64,000 bases of DNA from Pseudonectria foliicola. Taxonomy: Eukaryota; Ascomycota; Sordariomycetes; Hypocreales; Nectriaceae. How positions within the stretch are numbered: the stretch's first letter is position 1; every line of letters starts with the position of its first letter. Below the pieces are notes generated by a model. It was not told the origin of the DNA, ran no database searches, and saw nothing but the letters and a program-made list of their open reading frames with translations. The stretch spans positions 62,001 through 126,000 of the forward strand of contig QUZD01000016.1 in NCBI GenBank assembly GCA_003693505.1. The letters run 5' to 3'. A program made the position numbers and the translations under genes. This document shows, in pieces, positions 36,779-49,900 of the stretch.

Positions 36779-37653
36779 GATGGATCGAGCAAGAGGAAGG
36801 AATAAGGGCGTAAAGGGTAAAGATTGTTTTGGCTTTCTCACGGTGAAGGGCTTCAGCAATAAATATCATTTCACGAAGGACTTATGACCAGTTTCCGGCG
36901 TTGACAATGGAGTGAACATTTAGTTAGGCACAATACACCACCCACAACGTCAACGAATCCCTCATTTGAGACTAACGCTACGGAACTGCTACATGGCACC
37001 AGGCACGCCGGGCGCATTGCATATCTTGGATCGGCTTACGTGGTCATGGTAACGGTAGCAGGCGCAGAGGCTCTGAGATGGCGTTTCGACGCGATTGTCT
37101 CCTTTCGGAGGATCTTTTGTTGCCTTCCCACCGGAGCATAATCAACACAATCAGGGAAACAACATAAGATATGCGGGACATTGAAACATACTCTGACTAC
37201 ATGAGCGTGACATGTAGTCATACGCTGACTCGTAGCGGTGTACACATATCATGGGCGTGGATGATTGTCTGCATGAGGCAGGTTGGGCGCAAGGGAAGTT
37301 ACCTCCGAGCGGGTGTACCATGGATTACGAAAAATAAGCCGGAATTTATCGTTTCCTCAACTATCCGTTCTTCAGATCATTGGTTTGCGTATGCTGTTGG
37401 CAGGAGAGTGATCGACATTTGGTGGAACTAGGGTAGAGATTGCGTTATGCAGCTTACTCTACGACCTACAAAGCGTTCCTTCGTTCGCTGATCACAGCCG
37501 CAAGATGCTGACTGCAGAGAATCATGCATACAACATCGTCAGCAATAATGGTTTCGGATAGATTTAAGCCGACATTCATCTGTAGACTATGGCACTGCCT
37601 GCTGACGACGCCTGCCATGTAGCTACCGAGGGGGTCTTACCAATCCGGACCTA
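36779..37653. other. Intergenic; no gene recognised
   Basis: Promoter of the PaaK-like gene and 3' flank of the MFS gene; no coding signal. Confidence 0.45.
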
Positions 37654-39183
37654 TTATCCCGTACCTTCTTGCGCATATGGACTACGCTCCCTCAGTGCAG
37701 ATCCAAACCACCACAGAAGTACCACGGCGGGTAGCCCAATGCCCAGAGCTCCAAAGCCAAGGACACTACTGCCCCAACCGTAACCTAGCTCTTGGTACAG
37801 ATAGGGAGCAAAAATCGGAAATACACATCCAAATACCTGACGGAGCATGTTGATGGCAGCCAACGCGCTCGCTGCATATTTGCCGTAAGTGTCAATCATG
37901 TAGGTGTTGACTGCCACAACACAAGCCATGGCTGCCCCCATGAAGATTGCCGCCCCTATATTTGGTACGATCCAGTGCGTGCGAAACTCGGCTGCCCAGC
38001 CATACATGAACATCCCAGCAGACAGAGCGAGCGTAGCAGGTGGCATCACGGGCATGCGATACTCGGGTTTGTGGTCGCCGTTGTTCTTATCGGAAAGGTA
38101 AGCTTGGATACTGTCGATAGCCCGAGTAGCTACAACGGCCGCTACAAGCGAACCTACGAAGAGAGAAATGTAGTTGAGTCCGGCAATGTCGGCCTTTTGG
38201 TGGTACACCTCAGTCCAGAGTGCAGGAAAGTTGGCGTAAAGAATGTAAATGAGACCATATAGGAAAGCATTGTAGAGAGCCATGACCTGGATGATGGGCT
38301 GCGTGGCTAATAATTTCAAAGGTCGGATCATGGCCACCCTGTACACCTCGAAGCGGTCAGTCCCCGAAGTGTCGTATGCTGTGTACAATAAGCAGCCTGC
38401 CGATCTCTCCTTGGCTAGCCGCTTTTTTTTCCGCCGTAAAAGCTCGGGCTCATAAGTCTCTTCAAGAGTAAACAAGCTAGGTACCAATATTAGGACGTCA
38501 AGGAGCGACGCGGAATAGAATGTCCAACGCCAAGTGGTGTAACGGGCAATGACGCCCCCAAGAATGGGACCGATTACCGGTCCGATCAGTGGCATCATGC
38601 TGTAAATTGCAATAGCTCGCCCTCGCTCTTTGGTAGTAAAGAGGTCGGATAAGATGCCACTGCCGATCTAGAATCGAGGTGTTGCCATGTCAGCATAGTG
38701 CTCCGCCGGCAACCGGTTCCGAAATTTGCTAACGGGTGTGTCAGACTTCAAACATACCCCTTGCGAAGCACTGCAGAAAAAGCCTGCGAAAAAACGAAGC
38801 ACTAGCATGGCAGCACTGGAATTCACGGGCCCGCACGCTGTGTTGAAGATGAGGTATAGAAAGTTCCATGATTGAATGGTGCGACAACGACCGTGTATCT
38901 CAGACAATGGGCAGGCGATGAAGGGTCCAAATGCGAAGCCGAGAATAAAAATCGACAACAACAGAATCTTCTCGGCGTCATTGTTGACTTGAAGCGTCTC
39001 GGCAATGTTGGGGAGCGCTGGTGCAATGATGGTGGAGGAAAGCGTATTCATGAGTACAAAGGCTGAGACAGAAACCGTGGCCCTCCACTTCCGGGCCCAG
39101 GTCCAATTCTTTGGGTTCTCTCTGTCGTCAGGTGACTCCCAGGTGACAAGTTCCGCTTCAAGAGACACTTCCAGCATTGTCAT
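37654..39183 (-). CDS. MFS drug:H+ antiporter (DHA1/polyamine-type), likely product exporter
   Basis: Twelve-helix plasma-membrane exporter. Exons 39183-38758 and 38667-37654 (intron 90 bp, GTATGT..TCTAG) join in phase 0 to give 479 aa, the usual size for the fungal DHA1 group. The chosen start is 'MTMLEV' at 39183; the frame is open further upstream, but that text ('FLTLLYLFFTCIVLF') would add a hydrophobic leader unusual for the family. Landmarks are 'WESPDDRENPKNW' just before TM1 (the DHA1 'D.NP.NW' signature), 'GPFIACPLSEIHGR' (motif A region), 'GRAIAIYSMMPLIGPVIGPILGG' (antiporter motif C) and 'ERSAG' in the central loop. Its place between the ligases and the methyltransferase suggests export of the cluster product. 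Confidence 0.87.
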
Positions 39184-40952
39184 TGAAGTTTTGCTTGGCT
39201 CTGGATTGCAGAGGATCGAAATGGCGAGTGTGGAATCATTCGCGGAGCAACTACGAAGAGCCCGGGGGCGAGGTGATGAAAAGAGTACAATGCATGTGAA
39301 GAAAAGATACAACAGGGTCAAGAAGCTGGAAACCACGAAGTTGTGGGCATTGCAGATGGACCAATAGCTATCTCACACAAAGCGTGGCTGATAAATGAGC
39401 ACATGGTATCAGGCCAGCTTATCCAAGGTTTGTTGACATGCCTTGTTATTTTTACCAGGACACTGAGGATGGGCCCGCTCTTTTGGCTATTTCCGTCTAG
39501 GACAAACTGAAGACACGGCTTGGCTTATGAGATGGGGACTTTTGGTTCCGCAACCGGGTGGTCAAAAGAGACATTTCGCGTGCAAATCGTTCGCAACCCA
39601 TGACAGATCCTACGCTCGACTGTTGATAATAATTCCACCGTGATGGATACAATGTTCGGACCAATTGATCAGTGGCTGATTGATAAGTCTAACGTCAGCT
39701 GTTTTCGAATGAACCGGGACCAACAATCAGCAGTATAACGAAAGCCTGGTCTCGTACTATGGTAGTGCAGCTACTATGACACGCTGCAGGCTCGTGATAT
39801 GCATAGACGCATGTAAGCCATGTAGGAGATGATCATGCAACGGCGTGTGCTTATTGCCCAAAACTATGCCCTCGAGCCGACATTGTTTTATTGGACAAAT
39901 GACCCTATACCGATCACTGTGTTTAATGCCATGCTGACCTGGCCACGCGTACATCTATGCCCTTGTTGGTATTGTAGACTGTTGACATAACCAGAAGCTT
40001 CACGTGCGTTTTCGGCGACATCGTGTTTCCGAATAGAGCTTCGTCACAGATGCAAGAGAATAAATGAACGACGTCAAACCCTCACGAGGATATACGAAGG
40101 CTTGAGCCATTTCAAAAAGTTCAACGATATGAAACATGGGGTTGAGGAGCATGTTTTGTGTATTCTGACTCTAAGTTGTAGGGGAGCTGACCATACCTCG
40201 TATTTGGGTGACAGTGGTATTGAACCACCAATACTACAATCCTTCAAGCTTACAAGTGTAACCTTGATTGGGATCAAGAGATGCGACTTAAGCTCTAGGA
40301 TTTGGTGTTTTTCCATCAAGATCGCTGATTGATGGGCGAATCGGCCATCTCATTCTGCGATTCTCATACGCTTTAGGCGAGCCAACGTAGTTGAGCTTAA
40401 CTCCACCCCGTTTGTCCACCCACGTCTGCTTACGGAGGGGTAGGTTCCTGTGTAAAGCCGCCCCATCCATGGTCTTTGTTTTGAGCAGTATGCTAGAATT
40501 CCTCGATGTGAGAACATGGTTGCCATAAGATCGTCAACACACTCATGATAGGATGGGCATAAGACATGATAGCCGCTCACATAGCTCATCAAGACATGTC
40601 AGATTGGATCCTATATCAATTGTCAGCACGTACCACACCAGTACGACCATTTAAAAACGCTGTTACAAAAAAGGCTAACCAATCATTATAGTCTTGTAAC
40701 GTACGGTAATGTTTGGGTTAGCAGAGGATCCGCAAACTGTGACGAGCATGAGGGTTCAGGTGTGCCTGTAGGCAAGGAATTTTGTATAGACATTAACCCG
40801 ACTCGATGGTAGTGCCTAGACTGGGACTGTATATAAGCCAAACACCTTTCATAGTGAAATCGTACACTTCAACCCTAACTTTTACCACCATCAAGCCAAT
40901 TGACACTCTTGTATACGAAGCCTCAATTTTTTATTTTTAGTTGTTTTCCAAG
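39184..40952. other. Divergent spacer between MFS and methyltransferase genes
   Basis: About 1.8 kb. Right end carries the TATA-containing promoter of the methyltransferase. A tRNA T-arm-like sequence near 40200 on the minus strand lacks a matching acceptor stem and A box. No gene recognised. Confidence 0.45.
40830..40836 (+). promoter_or_regulatory. Probable TATA box of the methyltransferase gene
   Basis: A good TATATAA sits about 117 bp upstream of the ATG at 40953, with pyrimidine-rich text between, as expected for a regulated fungal promoter. Confidence 0.5.
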
Positions 40953-42008
40953 ATGATATCATCCTTCATTGATAGCGAGCGTGCAGTCGCAAACATCTTC
41001 AACTCGGCTATTGCAGCTGCTGCCATCGGGTCAGCTTGGGAAGTTGGGTTACTGGATGAAGTTCGCAATCAGAAGGCAGTGGACTTATCTAAATTTGCCA
41101 AAGAGCATGACCTGGATCTCGACTCTTTGCAAGGTATTGTGACTTCCTTGGCCATTGTGGATGTTTTAGCTTGCAAAGAGGAGGCTGGAGAGCAAGCTGT
41201 CATGGCCGTGCCTGGTAGCCTTTTAGAGGAGGCATACCGTACCAAATCAATGTTCCACTGGCTTAGTCTTGGGTCCGGAGGGCTATTCTCACGCATGCAG
41301 TACGTACTGCGGAATGAGAATCGTCATGGGGACTTTTACAGTCGCGACTCAGTGGCAATCGGATACGCGTGCTATGATATCAACAAGCACCATTTCGACC
41401 CAGCTTTCTGGGCAGCCATTGAAGAACTAGGCTACCAGTTCAAGTCCGTCGTGGACTTGGGCAGCGGAAGTGGTGAGCGGCTGATGCAGCTTTTGGGGCG
41501 ATATCCAGGAACGACTGGACTCGGTGTTGACATTGCGGGCCCGGCTCTAGAGCATGCGACATTGCGAGCTTACGAACGCGGCTTCGCGAGTCGACTCTCC
41601 TTTACTGAAGGCGATGCTACGGCTCTTTCATTCCGTGAGGAGTTTGCAGACGTTGATCTACTGACATGCTTCATGATGGGTCACGACTTCTGGCCCCGAG
41701 AGAACTGCCTTGCAACGTTAAAGCGCCTTCGAGAGGCATTTCCCAACGTCCAACGCTTCCTTCTTGGCGACACAACTCGCATTCTCCTCGACAAACCGAA
41801 ATCTCGATTTGCTGTCTCTGAGGATCATGTACCAACGTTCACGCTGGGCTTCGAGCTCGGGCATGCGCTGATGGGCGTTTATTTACCCACTATGGAGGAA
41901 TGGGAGGGTGTTTTTGAGGAAAGCGGATGGATTTGTGTGAAGAATCACATCTTAGACTCCCCATCTCATTCCGTGATATTTGAGCTGGAACATCGCGGAA
42001 CGAATTAG
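40953..42008 (+). CDS. SAM-dependent class I methyltransferase
   Basis: Methylates a small molecule, by O-, N- or C-transfer. Single exon, 351 aa from the ATG at 40953 (an upstream in-frame TTG at 40941 is not a credible start). An N-terminal helical dimerisation-like part ('IAAAAIGSAWEVGLLDEV') resembles O-methyltransferases. Motif I is 'VVDLGSGSGERLMQLL' (about residue 165), motif II 'GVDIAGPALEHA', then 'FTEGDATAL' and 'DLLTCFMMGHDFW'. The His/Asp/Glu catalytic set of plant-type O-methyltransferases is not obvious. The feel is closer to bacterial antibiotic-pathway methyltransferases than to LaeA-type proteins. It is intron-free, unlike most neighbours. Substrate unknown. Confidence 0.85.
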   Translation: MISSFIDSERAVANIFNSAIAAAAIGSAWEVGLLDEVRNQKAVDLSKFAKEHDLDLDSLQGIVTSLAIVDVLACKEEAGEQAVMAVPGSLLEEAYRTKSMFHWLSLGSGGLFSRMQYVLRNENRHGDFYSRDSVAIGYACYDINKHHFDPAFWAAIEELGYQFKSVVDLGSGSGERLMQLLGRYPGTTGLGVDIAGPALEHATLRAYERGFASRLSFTEGDATALSFREEFADVDLLTCFMMGHDFWPRENCLATLKRLREAFPNVQRFLLGDTTRILLDKPKSRFAVSEDHVPTFTLGFELGHALMGVYLPTMEEWEGVFEESGWICVKNHILDSPSHSVIFELEHRGTN

Positions 42009-42471
42009 CCCGTGTTTTGCTCGTTGAGCCAAATTATGGCATTTAGCAGATTACGCACTATCGATCGTTGGTTGCGTTGACATTAGTTGCACACCTCACA
42101 ATATGCAATTTTCGTTTCTTTGTGTTTATTACGTGCACGAGAACCTGATTCAAGGTCAAGACTCGGACATCGCGAAACTATGAAAGCCTATATCTCTACC
42201 AGCGTCGCCTCATCGTCGTGAACATCTAATGTGATGCAGCGGATTTGATCATGTAAATTCATGAAAAACGGTTGCATCTGGGAAAGACCACCTCAATTCA
42301 TTTCATTCCATCGACTTCACAACTTTGGGCTGCTAACCGATACAACAACTGACCAGAAGCAGAATAGGCCGGATAAGGATGATCAACGAACAAGCCTTGA
42401 CGGGATGAACAATGCTTCGCATGTGGGCTACCTAGACAACTCGCAACGTATACGACTCGTTATATCAGCTT
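42009..42471. other. Intergenic between convergent genes
   Basis: 3' flanks of the methyltransferase and aminotransferase genes; no gene. Confidence 0.5.
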
Positions 42472-43707
42472 TCAAGTAGTATCACCCATCTCAATGTCGC
42501 CATCACCGAGTCGTACATCCATACGCCATCCGAGCTTATCCTCCATTGTCCCACGCTGCAGCCCCCTGAGATGTTCAAAAAGCCTAGAAAAACAAGGCCC
42601 GCCTCTGTCGTCGTCCTCTGAAATATAGATAACTGTTTCTACCTGTTGACGTCCATCAGACTGGGCCTGCACGCCATCAGCTTCAGGCAGCTTCTCGGTG
42701 CTGCCGTCCCATCGACGGGTGATTGACCGGATTGGGACTAAAGATGCGGAAGTTCCGGCCGCTAGAACCTCATTGAAAAACGGAAGCTCTTCGTATCTAA
42801 CAACTCGCTTTTCAACAGTCCATCCATAGCTATGGGCGAGCTTTTGAACGCTATCACTGGTGACACTGTTTATCACGCAAGGCGAATCGGGCACCACCAG
42901 TGTCACCCCATCGGTATTGCTACCACAATGCCCATAGCGTACACCGAGAAAGGCACAAGTACTGAATTCATCAATTTCCTGATGCCGTGCACTGTCCAAG
43001 TGCAATGTGAGGCCAAACCCTTCGGTTCTGGCTTTATGACTCCAGCGCAGTACGGGTGCATAATTGCCCCCCACTTTAGCATGTCCGGTGCCCCGTGGTG
43101 CCGTGCGGTCAAAATCGTCCAAGATAAGGGCCTTGACGATTTTAGTACCGTCGTTGATACCTGTTGGCATGGCGTAAACGCAGAATCTGTACTCTTCTGG
43201 GGGCGTCAATGCATAGTGCGGACTGGAGCCAAAGAGAATCGGGCGCAGGTAGAGCCCGCCCCCCGACTCATATGGTGGCACATAAGCGGCATTCAAGGCG
43301 ACTGCAGCACGACAAGCCCTAACAAAGAGATCCACTGGAACTCTTGGCATGGAAAGCACATCGGCTGAGTGTTGAAACCGCGTTGCGTTGAGGTTCGGCC
43401 GGAATAGAGAGATGCTGCCGGTGTCGCCTGGAGCTCGGAATGCTTTAAGTCCCTCCAAAGCCTGCTGGCCATAGTTGAGACCTGGAGCCAAGCCATGGAC
43501 ACGTATGTGCGGGTCAGAAACAAATTTCAAATCTGACCATCTCCCAGTAGACAGGGCATAGCTTGCTTCGACATGCCCGTTGACTCGTATCTGGCATTAG
43601 CTAGGAACTTCTACCGTCATCATTGAGCTTGACTTACCCTCGTGCACAACTGGAGCATTCATTTCCCAGTCAATGGTCTGAACCGGAGTTGGAGGAAACC
43701 TTGTCAT
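42472..43707 (-). CDS. Branched-chain-type aminotransferase (PLP class IV)
   Basis: PLP enzyme of the BCAT family, moving the amino group between glutamate and a 2-oxo acid. Exons 43707-43638 and 43583-42472; the intron (GTAAGT..ACGAG, 54 bp) restores the family text 'FPPTPVQTIDW...VNGHVEASYALSTGRW'. Product 393 aa. The family block 'VHGLAPGLNYGQQALEGLKAFR' is near residue 52, and the PLP lysine is about 193 in 'GTGHAKVGGNYAP'. It lies inside the cluster and probably makes or recycles an unusual amino acid for the NRPS. The precedent I know is ToxF in the HC-toxin locus, a BCAT-like protein in an NRPS cluster. A general amino-acid metabolism role remains possible. Confidence 0.9.
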
Positions 43708-44207
43708 GATGCAGAAAAGTACGGACAGTACGAGTAGAGGTGTATTCGTTGGGTTAATCAGTAATAGCTATAGATTCAAGAGACGTGTACTAGTTTTATA
43801 ATTCTCTGACAGTAGCCGGTACGTATGATTACTTGGTGCAGCCACTTTGCATCTTCAGTACAATCAGTCCCAATAAATATAATGCTGACGACATGGGGGC
43901 ACAAAGACCTCGGATATAAGTTCATAGACAGCGCAAACATCTTGCTTACGGTGTGTTCAGAGTACGCCCCACATGACAAAGGTACCGATGCATGGCACTC
44001 CCACGTTGGGTAAGACGCGTGGTGTCGTCAGGATCTGAGAGTCCTTGTCGTATGCCTCTGCTCCACGTGTGCAGAACTCGTCCATTACTTATCTTTCCTT
44101 CCCTCATTTGTCAAAACCTGAATTGAAAGCGTACAATCTGTTCAGAACTTGCTGCCATCAATCTGTTATATAATTTTCCTGTGAGCGTCGTTACTACAGG
44201 CCCTGAG

Positions 44208-44540
44208 TTATGTATCCCTAGAAACCAGGTTCGATGGGGTCGGTAAGAGGTAAACGAGAGAAGAATCCAAGCGGGTAATGAATACTTCCAGAAGTGCAGC
44301 ACTGGCCTCTATCACTAGTGAAAAACCCAATGTTTTGCCGTTTTCAGAAAACTCCCACGCTTCATCGTTCCATTTGAAACCGTACTGATGCTTCATCTTC
44401 AGTCCATAAATCACTAAGAATTCTTGGTAGGGTAGGATTTCTGAAACGCATTGGAGCCATGTTGGCCACGTGCTGATAGCTTGAGTAGATAATGGAAGGA
44501 GGAGATATTGGACATACTTCCCATTGTTGAACGTTGTCAA
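44208..44540 (-). pseudogene. Orphan coding-like fragment, no family recognised
   Basis: An open stretch of about 110 codons without a clear ATG whose translation looks protein-like ('LTTFNNGKYVQYLLLP', 'FLVIYGLKMKHQYGFKW'). The frame continues upstream a little ('TTAISLYHTQDVA') to a possible acceptor near 44590, but I could not build a 5' exon. It may be a gene remnant or chance. Confidence 0.2.
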
Positions 44541-44750
44541 GGCAACATCCTGGGTATGATACAGCGAGATGGCGGTTGTGATTCCTGGAGGCTTATATTA
44601 ATGAGGGCTTGGACAGCGGTGTTATGGATATGTCACGTGGGAAGGAGACCACATGGGAAGATCAATGGATTGCCAAGAAAGGGGGCATCAAGCCCTAGAT
44701 GAACAGCGAACTGTCTACTATTCGGATGCCTGAATACTGTAATGCATTGA

Positions 44751-44771
44751 CTGCTGCTGCTGCTGCTACTG
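44751..44771. repeat. (CTG)n microsatellite
   Basis: Five clean CTG units followed by a near unit and a final CTG in non-coding DNA. Confidence 0.85.
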
Positions 44772-45519
44772 TATCAACCATTCTACAGATGCACTCTTAA
44801 AATGGGTAAATTCACACTGCCTCCTTCATCCTATACCTATATACTATCATCTTACAAAGCGCGTGATTCCATGACAAACGCGAAACGCATGAGCAAGGTA
44901 TATTATAGAATGCTCGAGGGAAGATGCATGTGTTTGAGGAGACATGACGTAGATCTTTTCCAACTGCTGTTCTTAAATGCGTGCTCTGTAGTGGATATAC
45001 GTTACAAGAAGTCGTATACAAGGCAATGCGCTCCTCTAACCTTGTTGTCCTTCCTTTTCTCATCTCACGTCGGTGGCTAGAAATGAACTTTCTCCAGTAG
45101 GATTAATCTCAACTTGTAGTAGATTTATGTGTAGACATGGCCTAGGTTCCTCGGTTTCCGTGTAGCCCGATGGTTGTCTACATAACGTTGCAGGCATCTT
45201 CTCCACTTTCTTCTCCCTGACTCTGGTACATAGATCCCTCCGGGAAACCTTGGTAAAGCCCTGCAAGTGGCCAAAGGCACCCTGTAGGGTCTAACTAGCC
45301 TAATCGTATATATGACAGGGGACATGGGAAGTTGACCACACACCCCACCCGTTGTCATTAGTACGGAGGATCTTGGCACAAATCTTATGTCAATGGGAGC
45401 TGTTGACTACAAGTAGATTGCCCCTACCTCATGATACTCTTCTCTTCATTTCGCCGGTTAGACCTTCCCACTGTCTGTAACTAACCACCAGTCTAGATTA
45501 CTCGACACACCACAACATC

Positions 45520-46343
45520 ATGTCTCATACTGCTCTCCGGATCGCTATTCTTCAAAACTTTATCATATCTGAGATGGGTGGAGAGCAAATGATTCAAAAT
45601 ATCTCAAAGCTTGTCTTATCGACAAGCAACGCCAAAATCGATATTTACGCACCAATCCAGGGCGGCCCATTTCCGAATCCCAACAACTACGAACTCATAA
45701 TTCTCACCGGTGGACCCTTTAACCTTTTGGAAGATAAGAAGCCTCCATGGGTAACTGGAACGTTGGATTTTATTAGAGCCGCTACCGCAGGTCAAGCCAA
45801 GCCGAAGCTTCTGGGTATCTGCTGGGGCCAACAAGCAATTGCATTAGCCCTGGGAGGCTCTTTGGGGTTATTGGAGACTGGCCCATGTGTAGATATTCCA
45901 ACATGGAGCAGCCGACACAACCAAAGCTAATTAATTCTTAGATTGGCGTTGAGACTCTTTCTTTGAACTCCATGGGTGCAGCATTCTTCGGTACCCGAAC
46001 ACTAGTAAGCGCTGCGGGTCAGACCCAGATCAAGGTGCTAAACTAAACTTTGTAGGATATTCATAAGAACCATCAACTTGTTGTGACCGATGTCGGGCCT
46101 CGCTTTTGCTGCCTAGCTCTCAATAATGAGGTTCTTCTCTCGAATGATCACCAGGTGCTCACTTTTCAGGGTCACCCAGAGCTTGATGCAGTCCTCTCCA
46201 GATTATTTGTGGCTACAGAGGATCGATCCCATCCCGATCAGCCTGAACTGATAACAAACATTAAAAACCTCGATGCATCCCACGATGGGGAGGCGATTTT
46301 TGCGAAAGTTATGCAGTGGGCCTCTGGGGACACTTTTCCATAA
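45520..46343 (+). CDS. Free-standing class I glutamine amidotransferase-like protein
   Basis: Class I (triad) glutaminase fold, related to the GATase domain of GMP synthetase but without a synthetase domain. Exons 45520-45888, 45942-46004 and 46056-46343 join in frame to give 239 aa. Triad residues are visible: Cys about 101 in 'LLGICWGQQAIALALGG', His about 184 and Glu about 186 in 'FQGHPELD'. Oxyanion-side text is 'ILTGGPFNLLED'. Such single-domain proteins may supply ammonia in trans or act as gamma-glutamyl hydrolases or transferases. It lies tail-to-tail with the NRPS. I recall GATase-like genes being reported in chrysogine-type clusters, but cannot check this here. Confidence 0.86.
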
Positions 46344-46927
46344 GAAAGTCATTCTTTGGATGAGGAACTACGCTCAGTCAGCCAGCTTGGACCGTTGCTC
46401 GTACAGGAGTTAGAGCTTTCTCTGTATCTAGACAATAAAGCTAAAGAAATGTTTGATACTGAAGAGGATCTGCCACCTAGTATTTTTTTTCGCACATCTA
46501 GATTAGCCTGAAGCCGTGGTCATCTGCACCAATGGTATACAGCACGTGGTATGTACTCTTCCATTGAAAATGGGGCGGGCTCGCCATTGTTGAGTCCACC
46601 CCTACCCTAATCTCAAGCCATGACTCTCAGTCTTGCCGTCCATCAACTGAAGAATGAGAGAAAGAAGAGAATTCTTGATAAGTATCAGACTATAACCACC
46701 GCGCCACGGGAAAACCGAAAGTACCCCCTTGCTATCTAAGGCATGATACTTGGTTCCGTATAGGTGCCGTATAGAGAGTACTCTCAATATGAACAGCCGC
46801 CATCAAGCCAGAAGGTTTAGGGAGAACAAAAAGGTAACCAAATCTTACAGCCAAACAATTTCATGTAAAGGAAACTATGCTCTCATTTTGTGTTTTTCTT
46901 TCCAATCCGATTGCAACGCCTGTAAAA
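46344..46927. other. Intergenic between convergent GATase and NRPS genes
   Basis: Probably 3' UTRs; nothing else seen. Confidence 0.5.
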
Positions 46928-49900
46928 TCATGATTCGAGATACTTGCAGCCTGTTTCCTCACTAGCCAGATTTTCGATCACGTCGCTGAAGAACTTGACT
47001 ATGTACTCCGCAGACTTTTCGTCCAGTGATAGATTTGATATAGTCATGGTTATAGCCAACCTTTGTCCTTGCGGGACAACAAGCACATTAGCCGTGCTCG
47101 AGGGCCGATTCGGAAGACTATACAGACCAGTTTCACAGATCTGGCCACCAAGACAGCAAGTCAATTCATCATTGCTGCTGAAGTTTTGGAATCTGATGAA
47201 GCTGCCAAACTTCGTTTCGGTGTCCCAAGTGGTGCATGTCCGTGCAATCTCGCCAATTTCAAGATTCTCAACAGGCATGGTCTGAATGTGCTGCTGTTGA
47301 ACTTGACGAAGGAGGTCATGTTTGTTTGATGACGAGGAAAAGTGTACCCTCACGGGTATAATGTTTAGGCATGGTCCGACAATACGGTCCTCGTGGGAGA
47401 TGCCGAGGCCTCGACCATGTACGACCTGGCCGAAGACAACATCGCTCGAACCCTCCTTGCATTCCGTTTTGTGCGGAGCTGAGGTAAATAATCGAAAGAG
47501 GGTGATTGCCCACGCCAATTTGACCATTGTTGCCATTGTGGTATTAGGAGGAGGAGAGATTGGCAACGTCTCTGTGGTTGTCGTTACAACTCTTGGCTGT
47601 TCCGAACCTGTGCCATTTAGTTTGGTCTCCTTTTCGCTAAGAACATGCGAGACGCGCAGATGGTTGTTATAGAGGGTGGTCATTGGCGCTGTTCCTAGTA
47701 CCTCTTTCCATGTATTGTACGATTCTGGTGTCCTCTTGTCCCAGACGTACCGAACGTGGTCCGAGAATTGAGCGCAGGAGGGGATCGGATGCCCGTTGTA
47801 TGAAGAACTGAGATCCCCGCAGATAGTGCTCAGTGACATCCCATCAAACAGTGCGTGGGGTAAACGAAGAATCAGAAACGTTTTCGAATCCCTCAAGCTC
47901 ACAAGCTGGAACTGAAGTCCTAGCTCGCCATTGACAGGAACCCTCACATCAAGGGAATCATTTGCGCAATGCTTCTCCAGGCTTTCGACATTCGCAAACC
48001 GTGTGAAGCTAACATTGGTCTTGCGCAAAACCAGTTGTGTGATTGACTTGCCCTCTGTACAAAACACTGTGCGTAGAACAGAGTGTTTCTGGACTAGTTG
48101 GTCGCATGCACTAAGGAGCCGCAATTGATCGACATCATCGGGCAGTGAGATCCAAAGATATCGACTATAGAAGTTGTAGAGTGTCATCGTTTGAAATTCC
48201 GTGGCGGGCATAGCGTCCACAACAGTATCAATGAGCTCGCGCGGCAAATGACTTGGAAGGCTTTGAAGAGAAACATCGTAATGATTCAATGATTCCGATT
48301 CCACTGTCGGTAGCAGTTTTCCATGATCTTCTGAGGGACCGGTAGAGACCTTAACCGTATTTTCCTTGTCGGTAGCGCATGTAGAAGCTATTTTTGAAAG
48401 GGTCTGGTGCATGAAGATGTTCGCGACAGATAGTCGTATTCCTCTACGCCTTGCAAGCATTGAGACTTGCATGGCCGAGATGGAATCTCCCCCCAGGCCA
48501 AAGAAGTTGCTGTTCATGGATATTGATTTTGAATCCAGATTGAGAGCTTGCCCCACGAGTTGTTGAATCTCCTGGTCATGTGCCGTTGTAGGAATATCTT
48601 CTGCGGGGAGAGTTCTGCTTCTTAACTGATATGGCTCCAATTTCTTCAACGACCAACCTGTGGATTGATCCCGGAGAAAGCGTCGATTTACCTTGCCTGA
48701 TAGGCTAAGAGGGACATTGGCAACAGGGATGAAGAAGGACGGGACCATGTAAGCTGGAAGCAATTCTCGCAGGGACGTTTCCACTGCTTGAATTGTTGCG
48801 TAAAACTGATCTGTTGGAGGACCAATCAACTCAAGGCCACCAACTGTGGATGAATAGTTATTCAAAAGTTGTCCCCAGTCTTCGTGTTCTTGTGGGCTGA
48901 TGAATGCGAGCAGTGAGGCTCGGTTGTTCAGATCCGGGATCTTGACGCACTCAACTGCGGCAGTTTTTATCGCTGTGGAATATGAGGTCATGCAGTGCTC
49001 AACTTCTCCAACTTCGAGTCTCTGTCCATGCAATTTAACCTGGTCATCCTTTCTCCCGACGAACAAGAGTGAGCCATCGAGTGTTTGCTTAACCAGATCG
49101 CCCGTTTTGTATAGTCTTGCCGAGTAGGATCGGACCTCACGAAGCCAAGAAGGATTCGTAACAAAGACCTTGTCTGTCCTTTCAGTATCCTTGAGATACC
49201 CTGCCGAAAGTACGGCGCCTTCGACGAGCAACTCTCCAACCACGCCGATGGGAACCAGTCGGTTATGATCGGACGGATCAGCTACCCATGAAACTGCTCC
49301 GGGACTTCGACCAATGTTGGAGTAGTGCGTGTCAGGCCAAATCCGGGCGATGTGAGAAATGACGGTGCATTCTGCCGGAGCATACATGCCGAACAGCTTC
49401 ACCCTGGGTGCCCACACGTCCACAATGTGAGGGGTTAGAGGTTCCCCAGCAGATGCTAGAACTTCAAGCGTTGGCACATCTGATGGGTCAATTAGATTGA
49501 TGACCGAGGGAGTCAAGAGTGCCCATGTGACTTGGAGGTCACCCGCAGCTTTTGCTGGATTCCCCTTTCGCTCCTCCTCACGGGGTACGCAGATGCATGC
49601 CCCTGCTGCAAGTGTAAACAGGATCTCGCCAATGCTGATGTCGAACGCAAAAGAGGCAAAGTGAAACACGCGACTCTTGGACGTAAGCTCTCCATGATCA
49701 CGCATGACTGTTGCGCTTGTAGCAATAGCACTATGCTGGAGTACGATGCCTTTGGGTATCCCAGTAGAGCCTGAGCTGAAAACAACACAGGCAGGGGCTT
49801 CTGAAGTGACACTTCTTCTGGTGGCCAGCTCCATCTCAGAGATTGCTGACTGTTCGTTCGACGACTGTAGATGTGTCTCAGGATCAAAGATCACGACCGG

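Larger units (their letters stand above)
43708..45519. other. Divergent spacer between aminotransferase and amidotransferase genes
   Basis: About 1.8 kb. Contains a possible orphan coding fragment at 44208-44540 (-) and a CTG microsatellite at 44751-44771. No pathway regulator gene was found here. Confidence 0.45.

Noticed and set aside
40180..40290. tRNA-like T-arm (GTGG-TTCAATA-CCAC) on the minus strand
   Set aside because: No matching 5' acceptor strand and no A box at the right distance.
42832..43368. 178-codon open frame antisense to the aminotransferase
   Set aside because: Shadow of a well-supported BCAT-type gene.
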